A stretch of 39,047 nucleotides of DNA, taken from the NCBI RefSeq assembly GCF_000426385.1, contig NZ_AUFG01000034.1:1-39047 (forward strand). The letters run 5' to 3'. Of the stretch, positions 26,207 to 33,578 are shown piece by piece; within the stretch, counting starts at the first letter, position 1, and every line of letters starts with the position of its first letter. Under the pieces are notes generated by a model. It saw only the letters and a program-made list of their open reading frames with translations. It was not told the DNA's origin and did not search any database. This stretch comes from Arsenicicoccus bolidensis DSM 15745. Its GTDB lineage: Bacteria; Actinomycetota; Actinomycetes; Actinomycetales; Dermatophilaceae. The translations under genes and the position numbers were made by a program.

Positions 26207-26943
26207 TGCCGGGGGAGGGGCTTGTCCCGGGCGGCGAGCAGCGCTGCGGCCACGAGCGCCACCGCGAGCGCGACGGCGACCAGGACGGGACGCCAGGGCA
26301 GGGCGTCGAGCAGGCCCGCGGGGGCCGGCGTGGGCACCCAGGGGCGCAGCGTCGGCAGCGCGCTGAGCAGCGGGACCACGACCATGAAGGTCCCTGCCAC
26401 ACAGGCGAACCCGGCGAGCACGCTGCGGCTCAGCACCGCCGCCAGGAGGGCTCCCGCGCAGGCGAGCGTGAGGAAGGCCGCCCCCGCGGCCCAGCACCGG
26501 GCCAAGGCGGCCGGGCCGATCGGGTCGATGAGCACGACGGTCTCGTATGCCGCCGCGCCGAGCCCCAGCGTGAACGCCGCCACCGCCGCGGCCCAGGCCG
26601 TCACGAGGCGCGGGACCAGCTGGGCCACGAGGCTGGATCGCGTGCGGTAGTAGACGGCCAGGGAGTAGCTGGCGTCGACCGCGCAGGCCGCGACCGTGAT
26701 GCCGACCGCCACGAGCATCCCGAGACCGCCAGCCTGCCCGAGGTAGGCGGTCAGGGCCTGCTCGACGCTCGGCGGTGGCAGCTGGACCCCGGCGCCGCCG
26801 CCGGCGCCCAGCCGCTCGACGATCTGCGGGCCGTAGCGCACGAAGACGGGTTGGGCGAGGCCGAGGAAGGTGAAGACCAGGAGGAGGCAGGCCAGCCGCG
26901 GCGTGCGCACCAGCCTCAGCCACTCGACCCGCCAGGCGCTCAT
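26203..26943 (-). CDS. ABC-2-type transporter permease
   Basis: A 246-residue membrane protein with about six helices, starting MSAWRVEWLRLVRTPRLACLL as ABC-2 permeases do (a cytoplasmic amphipathic start then the first helix). LYYRTRSSLVAQLVPRLVTAW-like residues in the second part match the family's coupling region. The ATG overlaps the ATPase stop by 4 bp. It is the last gene of the GntR-controlled unit. The exported substrate is unknown; YtrA-type operons often relate to envelope stress or peptide antibiotics. Confidence 0.85.
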   Translation of the reverse strand: MSAWRVEWLRLVRTPRLACLLLVFTFLGLAQPVFVRYGPQIVERLGAGGGAGVQLPPPSVEQALTAYLGQAGGLGMLVAVGITVAACAVDASYSLAVYYRTRSSLVAQLVPRLVTAWAAAVAAFTLGLGAAAYETVVLIDPIGPAALARCWAAGAAFLTLACAGALLAAVLSRSVLAGFACVAGTFMVVVPLLSALPTLRPWVPTPAPAGLLDALPWRPVLVAVALAVALVAAALLAARDKPLPRH

Positions 26944-27881
26944 CGGGCCCCTCCGGCGTGACGGTCGTCGAGACCCGAATCGAGATCCGGGTCCAGGTCC
27001 GCGAGGAGGGAGACGAAGGCGCCGTCCAGGTCGCTCGCCTGCATGACGCTCGACACGATCGGCACCCCTGACGCGGCCAGCGCCGCCGGCAGGGCGAGCA
27101 ACCCGGTGTCCACGTCGGCGTAGGTCACCGCGACGCCCACGGTGCCGTCGGGCGCGACGGCGGTGACGCCCGGTGAGCGGGCCAGGGCCTGGCGGAGTCG
27201 CTCGGCCGCCGCCGTGGACGTGGTGCGCACGCGCCAGGCCGGCCGCAGCCGTGACCCGAGCAGGTCCACCAGCGTCCCCTGCCACCGCAGCCGCCCCTGG
27301 TGCAGGATCGCGACCGTGTCGGCCACCTGCTCCACGGCGGCCAGGGAGTGGCTCGAGACCAGGACCGTCCGGTCGCGGCCGAGCTCGCGGACCAGGTCCA
27401 GGACGTCGGCCTGCCCGAACGGGTCGAGGGCCGAGGTCGGCTCGTCGAGGACGAGGACGGCGGCCCCGGTGGCGATGGTGGCGGCCAGGCCGAGCCGCTG
27501 CGTCATACCGCGGGAGAAGGCACCGACGCGACGGCCGGCCGCGCTCCCGAGACCGCACCGGTCGAGGACCTCGCGGTCCTGGGCCGGACCACCGGGGCCT
27601 CGGGCCAGGCTGCGGGACTGGGCGACGACCTCGGTTGCGGTGAGCCAGGGCTCGTGCTCGGGGGTGTCGGGGCAGTAGGCGATCCGGCCGCTGGTCGCGA
27701 TGGTCCCGGTGCTGGCCCGCGCGAGGCCGGTGAGCAGGCTGAACAACGTCGTCTTGCCCGCGCCGTTGGGGCCGATCAGGGCGTGGACGCTGCCCTCGGG
27801 GACGCGCAGGTCGACGTCGTGCAGGCCGACAGCGCCGCCGAAGTCGATGCCGAGACGCTCGGTGCGGACGGCGAGGCTCAT
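26940..27881 (-). CDS. ABC transporter ATP-binding protein (GntR-operon)
   Basis: A 313-residue ATPase. Walker A GPNGAGKTT lies near residue 38, Walker B VLVLDEPTSALDP near 150, and the H-loop in VLVSSHSL. The signature (C-loop), usually LSGGQ, reads FSRGM, a common variant in ABC-2 exporters. The C-terminal 100 residues form the extra domain seen in ABC exporters of this class (SDLDGAFVSLLADLD). It starts at ATG 27881 and overlaps both neighbours by 4 bp, so it is translated in step with the PLDc_N peptide and the permease. Confidence 0.92.
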   Translation of the reverse strand: MSLAVRTERLGIDFGGAVGLHDVDLRVPEGSVHALIGPNGAGKTTLFSLLTGLARASTGTIATSGRIAYCPDTPEHEPWLTATEVVAQSRSLARGPGGPAQDREVLDRCGLGSAAGRRVGAFSRGMTQRLGLAATIATGAAVLVLDEPTSALDPFGQADVLDLVRELGRDRTVLVSSHSLAAVEQVADTVAILHQGRLRWQGTLVDLLGSRLRPAWRVRTTSTAAAERLRQALARSPGVTAVAPDGTVGVAVTYADVDTGLLALPAALAASGVPIVSSVMQASDLDGAFVSLLADLDPDLDSGLDDRHAGGAR

Positions 27882-28075
27882 GAGCGCGGCTCCCGGCCGA
27901 GGAGCAGGTAGGCGATGACCCCGGCGGGGAAGGATGCGAGGCAGAGCAGGGCCCAGGCCCAGCGCGGCAGGTGTCGCGTGCGCCGGCTGCGGGCGATGTC
28001 GACCAGGCACCACGCGACGAGCCCGAGGGCGAGCGCCGCGAGGGGTGCGAGGGCGAGGAGGGTGCGGGTGTCCAT
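27878..28075 (-). CDS. Small PLDc_N-domain membrane protein
   Basis: A 65-residue protein with two membrane helices and the PLDc_N pattern: an Asp-Ile-Ala turn after helix 1, then a W-x-x-L-C-L-A-S-F-P-x-G-V-I-A-Y-L-L-L-G-R ending. PLDc_N peptides alone are frequent in actinobacterial ABC operons and probably act as small transporter or membrane partners; the exact role is unknown. The ATG at 28075 has GGAGGT 5 nt upstream, better than the ATG at 28087. It overlaps the ATPase start by 4 bp. Confidence 0.8.
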   Translation of the reverse strand: MDTRTLLALAPLAALALGLVAWCLVDIARSRRTRHLPRWAWALLCLASFPAGVIAYLLLGREPRS

Positions 28076-28157
28076 GGGGACCTCCATCAGGGTGTGCGGG
28101 AGCTGCGCGTGGCGGCTGGTGCGTCACGCGCCGGGAAGGGTGGGGTGGCGTGGGTGG

Positions 28158-29129
28158 TCAGGCGCGGTGCGAGAGGGCCTCGAGCAGGGCGGCGCCGGAC
28201 GCGGCATCGTCGACGGTGATCGTGAACCGCCGGCCGTCGCGGCGGGTGACGCGCAGTGCCGAGCCGCCGCGGGTCACGAGGGCCGTTCCGTGGACGGGGG
28301 AGAGGCGATAGCCCCAGCCGCCGTAGTGGGACGGGTCGACCTGCACGACCTCGGCGGAGGCGATGTCCTCGAGGGGGACGTGGCCGCGGGGGAGGCCGAG
28401 GCGGCCCCGCCAGCGCAGGCCCTGGGGGTCGACGGTGACGCGGAAGCCCGTGAAGGCCAGCGCGATCACCGCGATCAGGACCGGCACCCACGCGACGGCC
28501 TGGTCGCCGTCCAGGACGACGAGTCCGAGGGTCACGACGAAGGTCGACGCCACGACCACGCTCAACCAGCGCGCCTGCCCCGTGCGGGAGATCCAGACGG
28601 CGCGGGTGCCGGGCGCCAGCTCCTGCCGCAGGCGTGGGGCCCGGGGTGCCGGGGCGGGGGGATCCTCCGGGCAGGCCTTGGCGGCGAGCCACCCCGCGAG
28701 CAGTGCCAGCGCCACCGCTGCAGCGGCCGGCGGGAGGGGCAGGCGGGCGGCATACGGGTCGGTGAGGTCGAGGTGGGCGCGCAGGACCAGGGCGAACACC
28801 GTGGACAGGATGACCTCGACGGCGACCAGGCCCGCGACGAGCCCCTTGGCGCTCGTGCCGGGCCGGGCGCGGGTGAGCACGACGGCGCCGACGACCGCCA
28901 CCGCCACGAGCGCGCCGCAGAAGCCGGCGACCTGGGACCCGGTCGCGCCGACCTGGTCCGGCACGCCGGCCAGCGTGAAGTGCGTGGCCATGCGGTCCGG
29001 CAGCCGTGGCCACCACAGGACGAGCAGGGCGCCCAGCGCGCCGAGGCAGCCGATCGCCGGGACGAGGCAGACGGCGAGGGCCCGACGCCTGGCCGGGGTC
29101 GGACCGGGGTGGGTGGTGCGGCTGGTCAT
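28158..29129 (-). CDS. DUF1648-domain membrane protein
   Basis: A 323-residue polytopic membrane protein with the DUF1648 mark near the N-terminus, WWPRLPDRMATHFTLAGVPDQVG. There are about six helices and a C-terminal cytoplasmic part of beta strands (HVPLEDIASAEVVQVDPSHYGGWGYRLSP), like the PH-like regions in SdpI/YtrA-operon proteins. It follows the GntR gene, sharing 4 bp, a standard pairing. It probably senses or buffers an envelope-active compound, but this is inference from operon type. No catalytic motif is seen. Confidence 0.78.
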   Translation of the reverse strand: MTSRTTHPGPTPARRRALAVCLVPAIGCLGALGALLVLWWPRLPDRMATHFTLAGVPDQVGATGSQVAGFCGALVAVAVVGAVVLTRARPGTSAKGLVAGLVAVEVILSTVFALVLRAHLDLTDPYAARLPLPPAAAAVALALLAGWLAAKACPEDPPAPAPRAPRLRQELAPGTRAVWISRTGQARWLSVVVASTFVVTLGLVVLDGDQAVAWVPVLIAVIALAFTGFRVTVDPQGLRWRGRLGLPRGHVPLEDIASAEVVQVDPSHYGGWGYRLSPVHGTALVTRGGSALRVTRRDGRRFTITVDDAASGAALLEALSHRA

Positions 29130-29479
29130 GACGAGGCCTCCTGGTCGAGGAGCGTGTGGAGCTGGGCGAGGGTGACGCCGTGGCGGCGGCCCACCTTGAG
29201 CAGGTGTCGCGCGGACTGCTCGAGCTCGGCCGTGTCCAGGCCCTTGGCGGTGACCACGGCGCCCCGGCCACGACGCAGCTCGATGGCGCCCTCGTCGCGG
29301 AGCGTCGTGTAGGCCCGCAGCACGGTGTGCATGTTGATCCCCAGGCTCGAGGCGAGGTCGCGGGCGCTCGGGAGCTTGTCGCCGGGGCCGACGTCACCGC
29401 GGAGGATGGCGCCGCGGACCTGCGACACGAGCTGTCCGTAGAGCGGCTCGGTCGACTCGGGGTCGATGGTGATGAGCAC
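29126..29479 (-). CDS. GntR-family transcriptional regulator (YtrA subfamily)
   Basis: A 117-residue short GntR regulator. Its winged helix covers residues ~8-75: EPLYGQLVSQVRGAILRGDVGPGDKLPSARDLASSLGINMHTVLRAYTTLRDEGAIELRRGRGAVV. The C-terminal part is only about 40 residues, the YtrA size class, with no effector domain. The GTG at 29479 follows TATGGT by 6 nt, so it is probably leaderless. An interrupted palindrome spans its promoter and is the likely auto-operator. It heads the DUF1648 / PLDc_N / ABC unit. Confidence 0.92.
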   Translation of the reverse strand: MLITIDPESTEPLYGQLVSQVRGAILRGDVGPGDKLPSARDLASSLGINMHTVLRAYTTLRDEGAIELRRGRGAVVTAKGLDTAELEQSARHLLKVGRRHGVTLAQLHTLLDQEASS

Positions 29480-29485
29480 CCCTCA

Positions 29486-29515
29486 ACCATAGTTGTTCTA
29501 GAGCAACTAGAACAA
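29486..29515 (-). promoter_or_regulatory. gntR promoter with overlapping operator
   Basis: Minus-strand TTGTTC (29515-29510), 18-bp spacer, TATGGT (29491-29486), then 6 nt to GTG. The perfect 9-bp inverted repeat TTGTTCTAG-N5-CTAGAACAA (29493-29515) covers the -35 and spacer, so a bound GntR dimer would shut the operon. Confidence 0.8.
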
Positions 29516-29547
29516 GTCGGTTCGAGGATCATGCGCTGTGGTCTGGG

Positions 29548-30240
29548 CTACAGCAGGCCTCGTTCGTAGGCGACGCGCACCGCGGCCGCGCGGTCGCCGA
29601 CCCCGAGCTTGGCGTAGGCGTGCAGCAGGTGCGTCTTGACCGTCGCCTCGCTCACCAGCAGGTGCTCGGCCGCGCTGCGGTTGGTGCCTCCCCGGGCGAT
29701 GACCCGCAGCACCTCCAGCTCGCGCGTGGTCAGCTCGGTGGCGGTGCCGGAGCGGCGTCCGGTGAGCGCGTCGAGCGCTCCGGGAGCGAGCGCGGTGCGG
29801 CCGGCGCACAGGTCGACGATCGCGCGGACCAGGTCGGCCCGGCGGGTGTCCTTGAGGAGGTAGCCGTCGGCGCCGGCCGACATGGCCGTCACGATGTCCC
29901 GGTCGGTGTCGTAGGTGGTGAGCACGAGGATGCGGGGGCGGGCCGGATCCAGGGCGCGCAGCTCGCGGATCGCCGTGATGCCGTCGCCGAGCGGCATACG
30001 AAGGTCCATGAGCACGACGTCGGGGGCGCGGCCCGCCTGGGTGAGCGACGCGACGACCGCGAGCGCCTCCGGGCCGCTGGCCGCCTCCCCGACCACCTCG
30101 ACGTCGGGCTCCCGCTCGAACATCCCGCGCAGCCCGTCGCGGACCACGGGGTGGTCGTCCACCACGACCACCGACAGCGCGCAGGGTCGGTCGGGGGAGA
30201 CGGCACAGGCAGGGCTGCTGGGGTCGTGCTGGGGCTTCAT
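29548..30240 (-). CDS. LuxR/NarL-family response regulator
   Basis: A 230-residue regulator with a receiver domain (acidic pair D28/D29, phospho-acceptor D79 in VLMDLRMP, and the K in YLLKDT) and a C-terminal LuxR helix-turn-helix near 167-230 (LTTRELEVLRVIARGGTNRSAAEHLLVSEATVKTHLLHAYAKLGV). The first ~20 residues precede the domain. It pairs with the sensor kinase upstream; ATG overlaps the kinase stop by 4 bp. It likely controls the ABC exporter genes upstream of the kinase, perhaps through the palindrome at 33338. Confidence 0.93.
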   Translation of the reverse strand: MKPQHDPSSPACAVSPDRPCALSVVVVDDHPVVRDGLRGMFEREPDVEVVGEAASGPEALAVVASLTQAGRAPDVVLMDLRMPLGDGITAIRELRALDPARPRILVLTTYDTDRDIVTAMSAGADGYLLKDTRRADLVRAIVDLCAGRTALAPGALDALTGRRSGTATELTTRELEVLRVIARGGTNRSAAEHLLVSEATVKTHLLHAYAKLGVGDRAAAVRVAYERGLL

Positions 30241-31517
30241 CGGGGCACCGCCGCGCTCACCACGCACCCGCGACCGGGGGCGCTCTCGACGGCGAAGGAG
30301 CCACCGCACCGTTCGAGGCGCGCGCGCATGCCCGCGATGCCGTGCCCGCGGTGGGCGTGGGAGCCCACGGGGTCGACCGGGCGGGTGGGGCCGGCGTTGG
30401 TTGGGCCGGCGTCGCCGGGGTCCGCCACCACGAACCCCCGGCCGTCGTCGCGCACGTCCAGCCGCACCTCCTCGGGCGTGAAGGTCAGGGTGAGCGTCGC
30501 CCGCCGTGCGTCGCCGTGGCGCGCGACGTTGGACAGCGCCTCCTGCGCGATGCGCACCAGCTCCGCGTCGTGCGGGCTCGGGCCGGGCGGGCCCTCGACG
30601 ACCATCGTGGCGGCGACGTCCGCGCTCTCGCCCCACCGGCGCACCAGGCCGTGCAGGGCGGTCGTCAGGTCCGCGCCGTCGAGGTGCGGGGACGCGAGCG
30701 CGACGACGGCCCGGCGGGCCTCGGCGAGGCTCTCGCGAGCGGCTCGGCCGGCCCGATCGATGCGGGCCTGCGTCGACGGGTCGGCGACGTCGACGGCCTC
30801 GAGCTGGGTGATGACACCGAGCAGGCCCTGCGCGACGGTGTCGTGGATCTCGCGCGACAGGCGCGCCCGCTCCTCGAGGATCCCCGACTCGCGGGCCTGG
30901 GCGACGAGCTGCGCCTGCAGGGCGGCATTCTCGCGCTGGGCGGTCTCGAGGAGCCGGATCGCCTCCTCCCGCCGCGTCACGGCCTCCTCACGGCGGTGCT
31001 CGACGGCGATCATCGTCCCCGAGAGCCCCGCGTTGATCAGGACGAGCAGGACATACAGCCAGGGCACCGCCCACACGCCGTGCACGCCCCCCGCCTGGGA
31101 CAGGCCGGTGGCGGTGGCGACGGCGAGGATGCCCAGCCACAGGACGGGCCAGCGAAAGACGCGGACGGCGTCGAAGTAGCCCACGAAGGCGTAGAAGCCG
31201 TAGAGCGGGTGCAGCGCGCACAGGGCCAGGCAGGCCAGCGAGTGCAGGACGAAACCCAGCGTCCCGGACACCCTGCCGTGCGCGCCCCAGCGTTCCCACC
31301 ACCCGCGAAAGACGAGCAGCACCAGGGCGATCCCGGCATAGGCCCACGCCGACAGGTCGGGGGTGAAGAGGTCCCGCGTCCCCAGGCAGAGCGCGGTGGC
31401 GGCGAGCACGAGACCGACGGGCACCAGCTGGGGGAGCCTGCGCGAGGCGCCACCCGCATGGGGCAGCGATGCGGGTGCTGCGGCGACGCCGATCGTGCTG
31501 GCCATGCTCGCCATCAT
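30237..31517 (-). CDS. Sensor histidine kinase (HisKA_3 type)
   Basis: A 426-residue membrane kinase. About five or six helices occupy residues 30-170 with little extracellular loop, then a charged coiled-coil and the HisKA_3 box RARLSREIHDTVAQGLLG with phospho-accepting H225. The ATPase domain shows EALSNVARHGDA (N box) and VRDDGRGF (G1). Lack of an outer sensing domain suggests intramembrane sensing, often with an adjacent ABC exporter. GGAGGGAGG sits before ATG 31517; ATG 31514 or 31505 would also fit. It follows the permease gene by 35 bp. Confidence 0.92.
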   Translation of the reverse strand: MMASMASTIGVAAAPASLPHAGGASRRLPQLVPVGLVLAATALCLGTRDLFTPDLSAWAYAGIALVLLVFRGWWERWGAHGRVSGTLGFVLHSLACLALCALHPLYGFYAFVGYFDAVRVFRWPVLWLGILAVATATGLSQAGGVHGVWAVPWLYVLLVLINAGLSGTMIAVEHRREEAVTRREEAIRLLETAQRENAALQAQLVAQARESGILEERARLSREIHDTVAQGLLGVITQLEAVDVADPSTQARIDRAGRAARESLAEARRAVVALASPHLDGADLTTALHGLVRRWGESADVAATMVVEGPPGPSPHDAELVRIAQEALSNVARHGDARRATLTLTFTPEEVRLDVRDDGRGFVVADPGDAGPTNAGPTRPVDPVGSHAHRGHGIAGMRARLERCGGSFAVESAPGRGCVVSAAVPR

Positions 31518-31552
31518 CCTCCCTCCGGCCGTATGCCGGCCCGCCCGCGTGA

Positions 31553-32356
31553 TCACTCCCACCGGAACGCGCGGGCGGCCACCGCGGCGGGCACGACCGT
31601 CCAGGCGAGGAGCACCGCGAGCTGCGCGAGCGAGGGCCACGAGCCGTGCAAGGCGTCCAGCATCGCCCCGGAGGCGGCGCCGCTCGGCGTGAGGTCCGCG
31701 ATCCGTGCGAGCAGCTCGGGGAACACCGAGCGCGGCACCCACATCCCCGCGAAGAACCACAGGACGAAGGTGAGGACCGTGCCCACGCCGGTGGCCATGC
31801 GGGGGTTGGTGGCGAGGGCGCTGACGAGGCCGCCGATGGACAGGAACGCGCCGAGGGACAGCACGGTGACGAGCGCGAAGGCCAGGACGTTGCCGGGCGG
31901 TGGGTTGCCCAGGACGGTGGGGATCGCCACCATCGCGACGGCCACGACCAGGGTCACCGCGCCGAGGGAGATCATCACGGCGCCCAGCAGCACGGCGGGC
32001 GAGACCGGGGTCGTGCGGAGGCGCTTGAGCACGCCGTCGGTGCGGTACTGCGCCAGGATCGTGGGCATGCCCTGGACCGTGAGCAGGCTGGCCGTGAACA
32101 GCACGAGCACCGGCAGGTAGACCTGGGAGAAGCTCCAGCCGCCGAGGTCCGCGGACGCGGTGCGGGTGGCGGGCACGAGAGCCAGGACGACGTCGGCGAC
32201 CACGGGGATGAGCACGGCCCAGACCACCAGCCCAGGCTCGCGCAGCAGCAGACGGGACTCGTTGGCGGTCATGGCCCCGAGTGCCGACCGGCGGGGTTGC
32301 GGGGCGACCCTCGCGGTGGCGGACGGGGTGGAGGGCGTGGAGGGCGTGGAGGTCAT
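31553..32356 (-). CDS. ABC-2-type exporter permease
   Basis: A 267-residue ABC-2 permease with six helices. NESRLLLREPGLVVWAVLIPVV is the usual start of the transmembrane part, after a Ser/Thr/Pro-rich lead of ~27 residues. VLKRLRTTPVSPAVLLGAVM is the family's coupling helix region, and the final GMWVPRSVFPELLARIADLTPSG loop is typical. Pairs with the ATPase upstream (4-bp overlap). The ATG at 32356 is used; ATG before TANES is another choice. The transported compound is unknown. Confidence 0.92.
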   Translation of the reverse strand: MTSTPSTPSTPSATARVAPQPRRSALGAMTANESRLLLREPGLVVWAVLIPVVADVVLALVPATRTASADLGGWSFSQVYLPVLVLFTASLLTVQGMPTILAQYRTDGVLKRLRTTPVSPAVLLGAVMISLGAVTLVVAVAMVAIPTVLGNPPPGNVLAFALVTVLSLGAFLSIGGLVSALATNPRMATGVGTVLTFVLWFFAGMWVPRSVFPELLARIADLTPSGAASGAMLDALHGSWPSLAQLAVLLAWTVVPAAVAARAFRWE

Positions 32357-33279
32357 CGCTGGTCCTCGGATCGGTGCGGGGTGGTGAGGGACAGGTAGGC
32401 GTCGTCCAGGTTGGGCGCCTCGACGCGGAGCCCGCGCGCGCTGACCCCGATCGCCGCGAGGTGGGTCACGAGGGCGCCGACCGCGTCCTCGCCGCCGGTG
32501 ACGGTGACGCGGTCGCCGTCGACCGTCAGGTCGGTGACGTCGGGCAGGTCGAGCAGCCGGGCGGTCTCCTGCCCTCCGAGCGGTCGCGACGGGGTGAACC
32601 GGATGCGCTGGACGCCGCCGGCGGCGCTGGCGAGCGCGTCGGGGGAGTCGAAGGCCGTCACCCGGCCGCCGTCGAGGATCGCGACGCGGTCGCAGAGGTG
32701 CTGCGCCTCCTCCATGAAGTGGGTGACCAGGAGGATCGTGACGCCGTCGCGCCGCAGCTCGGCGAGGAAGTCCCAGATCTCGCGGCGCGCGGCCGGGTCC
32801 AGACCGGTGGTCAGCTCGTCGAGGATGGCGATGCGCGGGTTGCCGACCAGGGCGAGGGCCACCGACAGCCGCTGCTGCTGGCCACCCGAGAGGCGCTCGA
32901 AGCGCTGGTCCGCCTGGGCCGAGAGACCGAAGCGTGCGAGCAGCTCGTCGGTGTCCCGAGGGGCGGGATAGAAGGAGCGGTAGAGGTCGAGGACCTCGCG
33001 GGGCGTCGTCTTCTTGGGCAGGCGAGCCTCCTGCAGCTGCATGCCGAGGATGGCGCGCAGCGCGGGCGGGTCATCGTCGGGGTCGAGCCCGTCGACGCGG
33101 ACCGTGCCGGAGTCGCGGCGGCGCAGACCGCCGATGCACTCCACCAGGGTCGACTTGCCGGCGCCGTTGGGGCCGAGGACGCCGACGATCTCGCCGGCCT
33201 CGACGTCGAGGTCGACGCCGCGGACGACCGGTCGGGCGTCATACGACTTGGTGAGGGACGAGACGTGGATGAGGGACAT
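32353..33279 (-). CDS. ABC exporter ATP-binding protein
   Basis: A 308-residue ATPase: Walker A GPNGAGKST, signature LSGGQQQR, Walker B IAILDELTTGLDP (with L in place of the usual P after E), and the H-loop VTHFMEEAQHL. The C-terminal third is the extra domain of drug-exporter ATPases, ending LDDAYLSLT. Starts at ATG 33279 after GGGGG; an earlier in-frame ATG at 33330 has no ribosome site. It heads the ABC-kinase-regulator operon. Upstream is an 18-bp palindrome. Confidence 0.94.
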   Translation of the reverse strand: MSLIHVSSLTKSYDARPVVRGVDLDVEAGEIVGVLGPNGAGKSTLVECIGGLRRRDSGTVRVDGLDPDDDPPALRAILGMQLQEARLPKKTTPREVLDLYRSFYPAPRDTDELLARFGLSAQADQRFERLSGGQQQRLSVALALVGNPRIAILDELTTGLDPAARREIWDFLAELRRDGVTILLVTHFMEEAQHLCDRVAILDGGRVTAFDSPDALASAAGGVQRIRFTPSRPLGGQETARLLDLPDVTDLTVDGDRVTVTGGEDAVGALVTHLAAIGVSARGLRVEAPNLDDAYLSLTTPHRSEDQR

Positions 33280-33337
33280 GCCCCCAGCGTGCTCGCGGAC
33301 CCACCCCGGCGGCATCGACCGGGTGGCCACACCGGCC

Positions 33338-33355
33338 CTCCACCGATCGGTGGAG
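33338..33355. promoter_or_regulatory. 18-bp perfect palindrome upstream of the ABC-two-component operon
   Basis: CTCCACCGATCGGTGGAG is self-complementary without a spacer, 59 bp upstream of the ATPase ATG. Its position suits an operator for the operon's response regulator, but this is inference. Confidence 0.6.
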
Positions 33356-33477
33356 CACGCCGGGGGTCGGGCCTCGGTCGACGATCCACCCCGGGTCGTA
33401 TGCCGAGGGGCCCGCCCCCTCGCGGGTGCGGGCCCCTGGCCGGATCAGCCTGACCTCGACACGTCGGCCGGGCTTCG

Positions 33478-33577
33478 TCACATCCCCGTGGCGTGCGAAG
33501 TCGGGCGGATGTGCCTACCTGAGGCGGTCACATCCGCCTGGCGTGCGAAGTCGGGCGGATGTGCCTACCTGAGGTAG
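33478..33577. repeat. Two 50-bp tandem repeats, each holding a hairpin, after the DUF349 gene
   Basis: 33478-33524 and 33528-33574 match at 45 of 47 positions, period 50 bp. Each carries GGCGTGCGAAGTCG between CACATCCGCC-like and GGCGGATGTG arms; the arms are perfect (10 bp) in the copy at 33529-33563. The second copy starts 5 bp past the DUF349 stop, so the pair may serve as doubled terminators. Confidence 0.8.
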
Positions 33578-33578
33578 G

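Noticed and set aside
29493-29515. GntR palindrome as an SOS box
   Set aside because: The arms are GTTC...GAAC, the reverse order of the LexA site.
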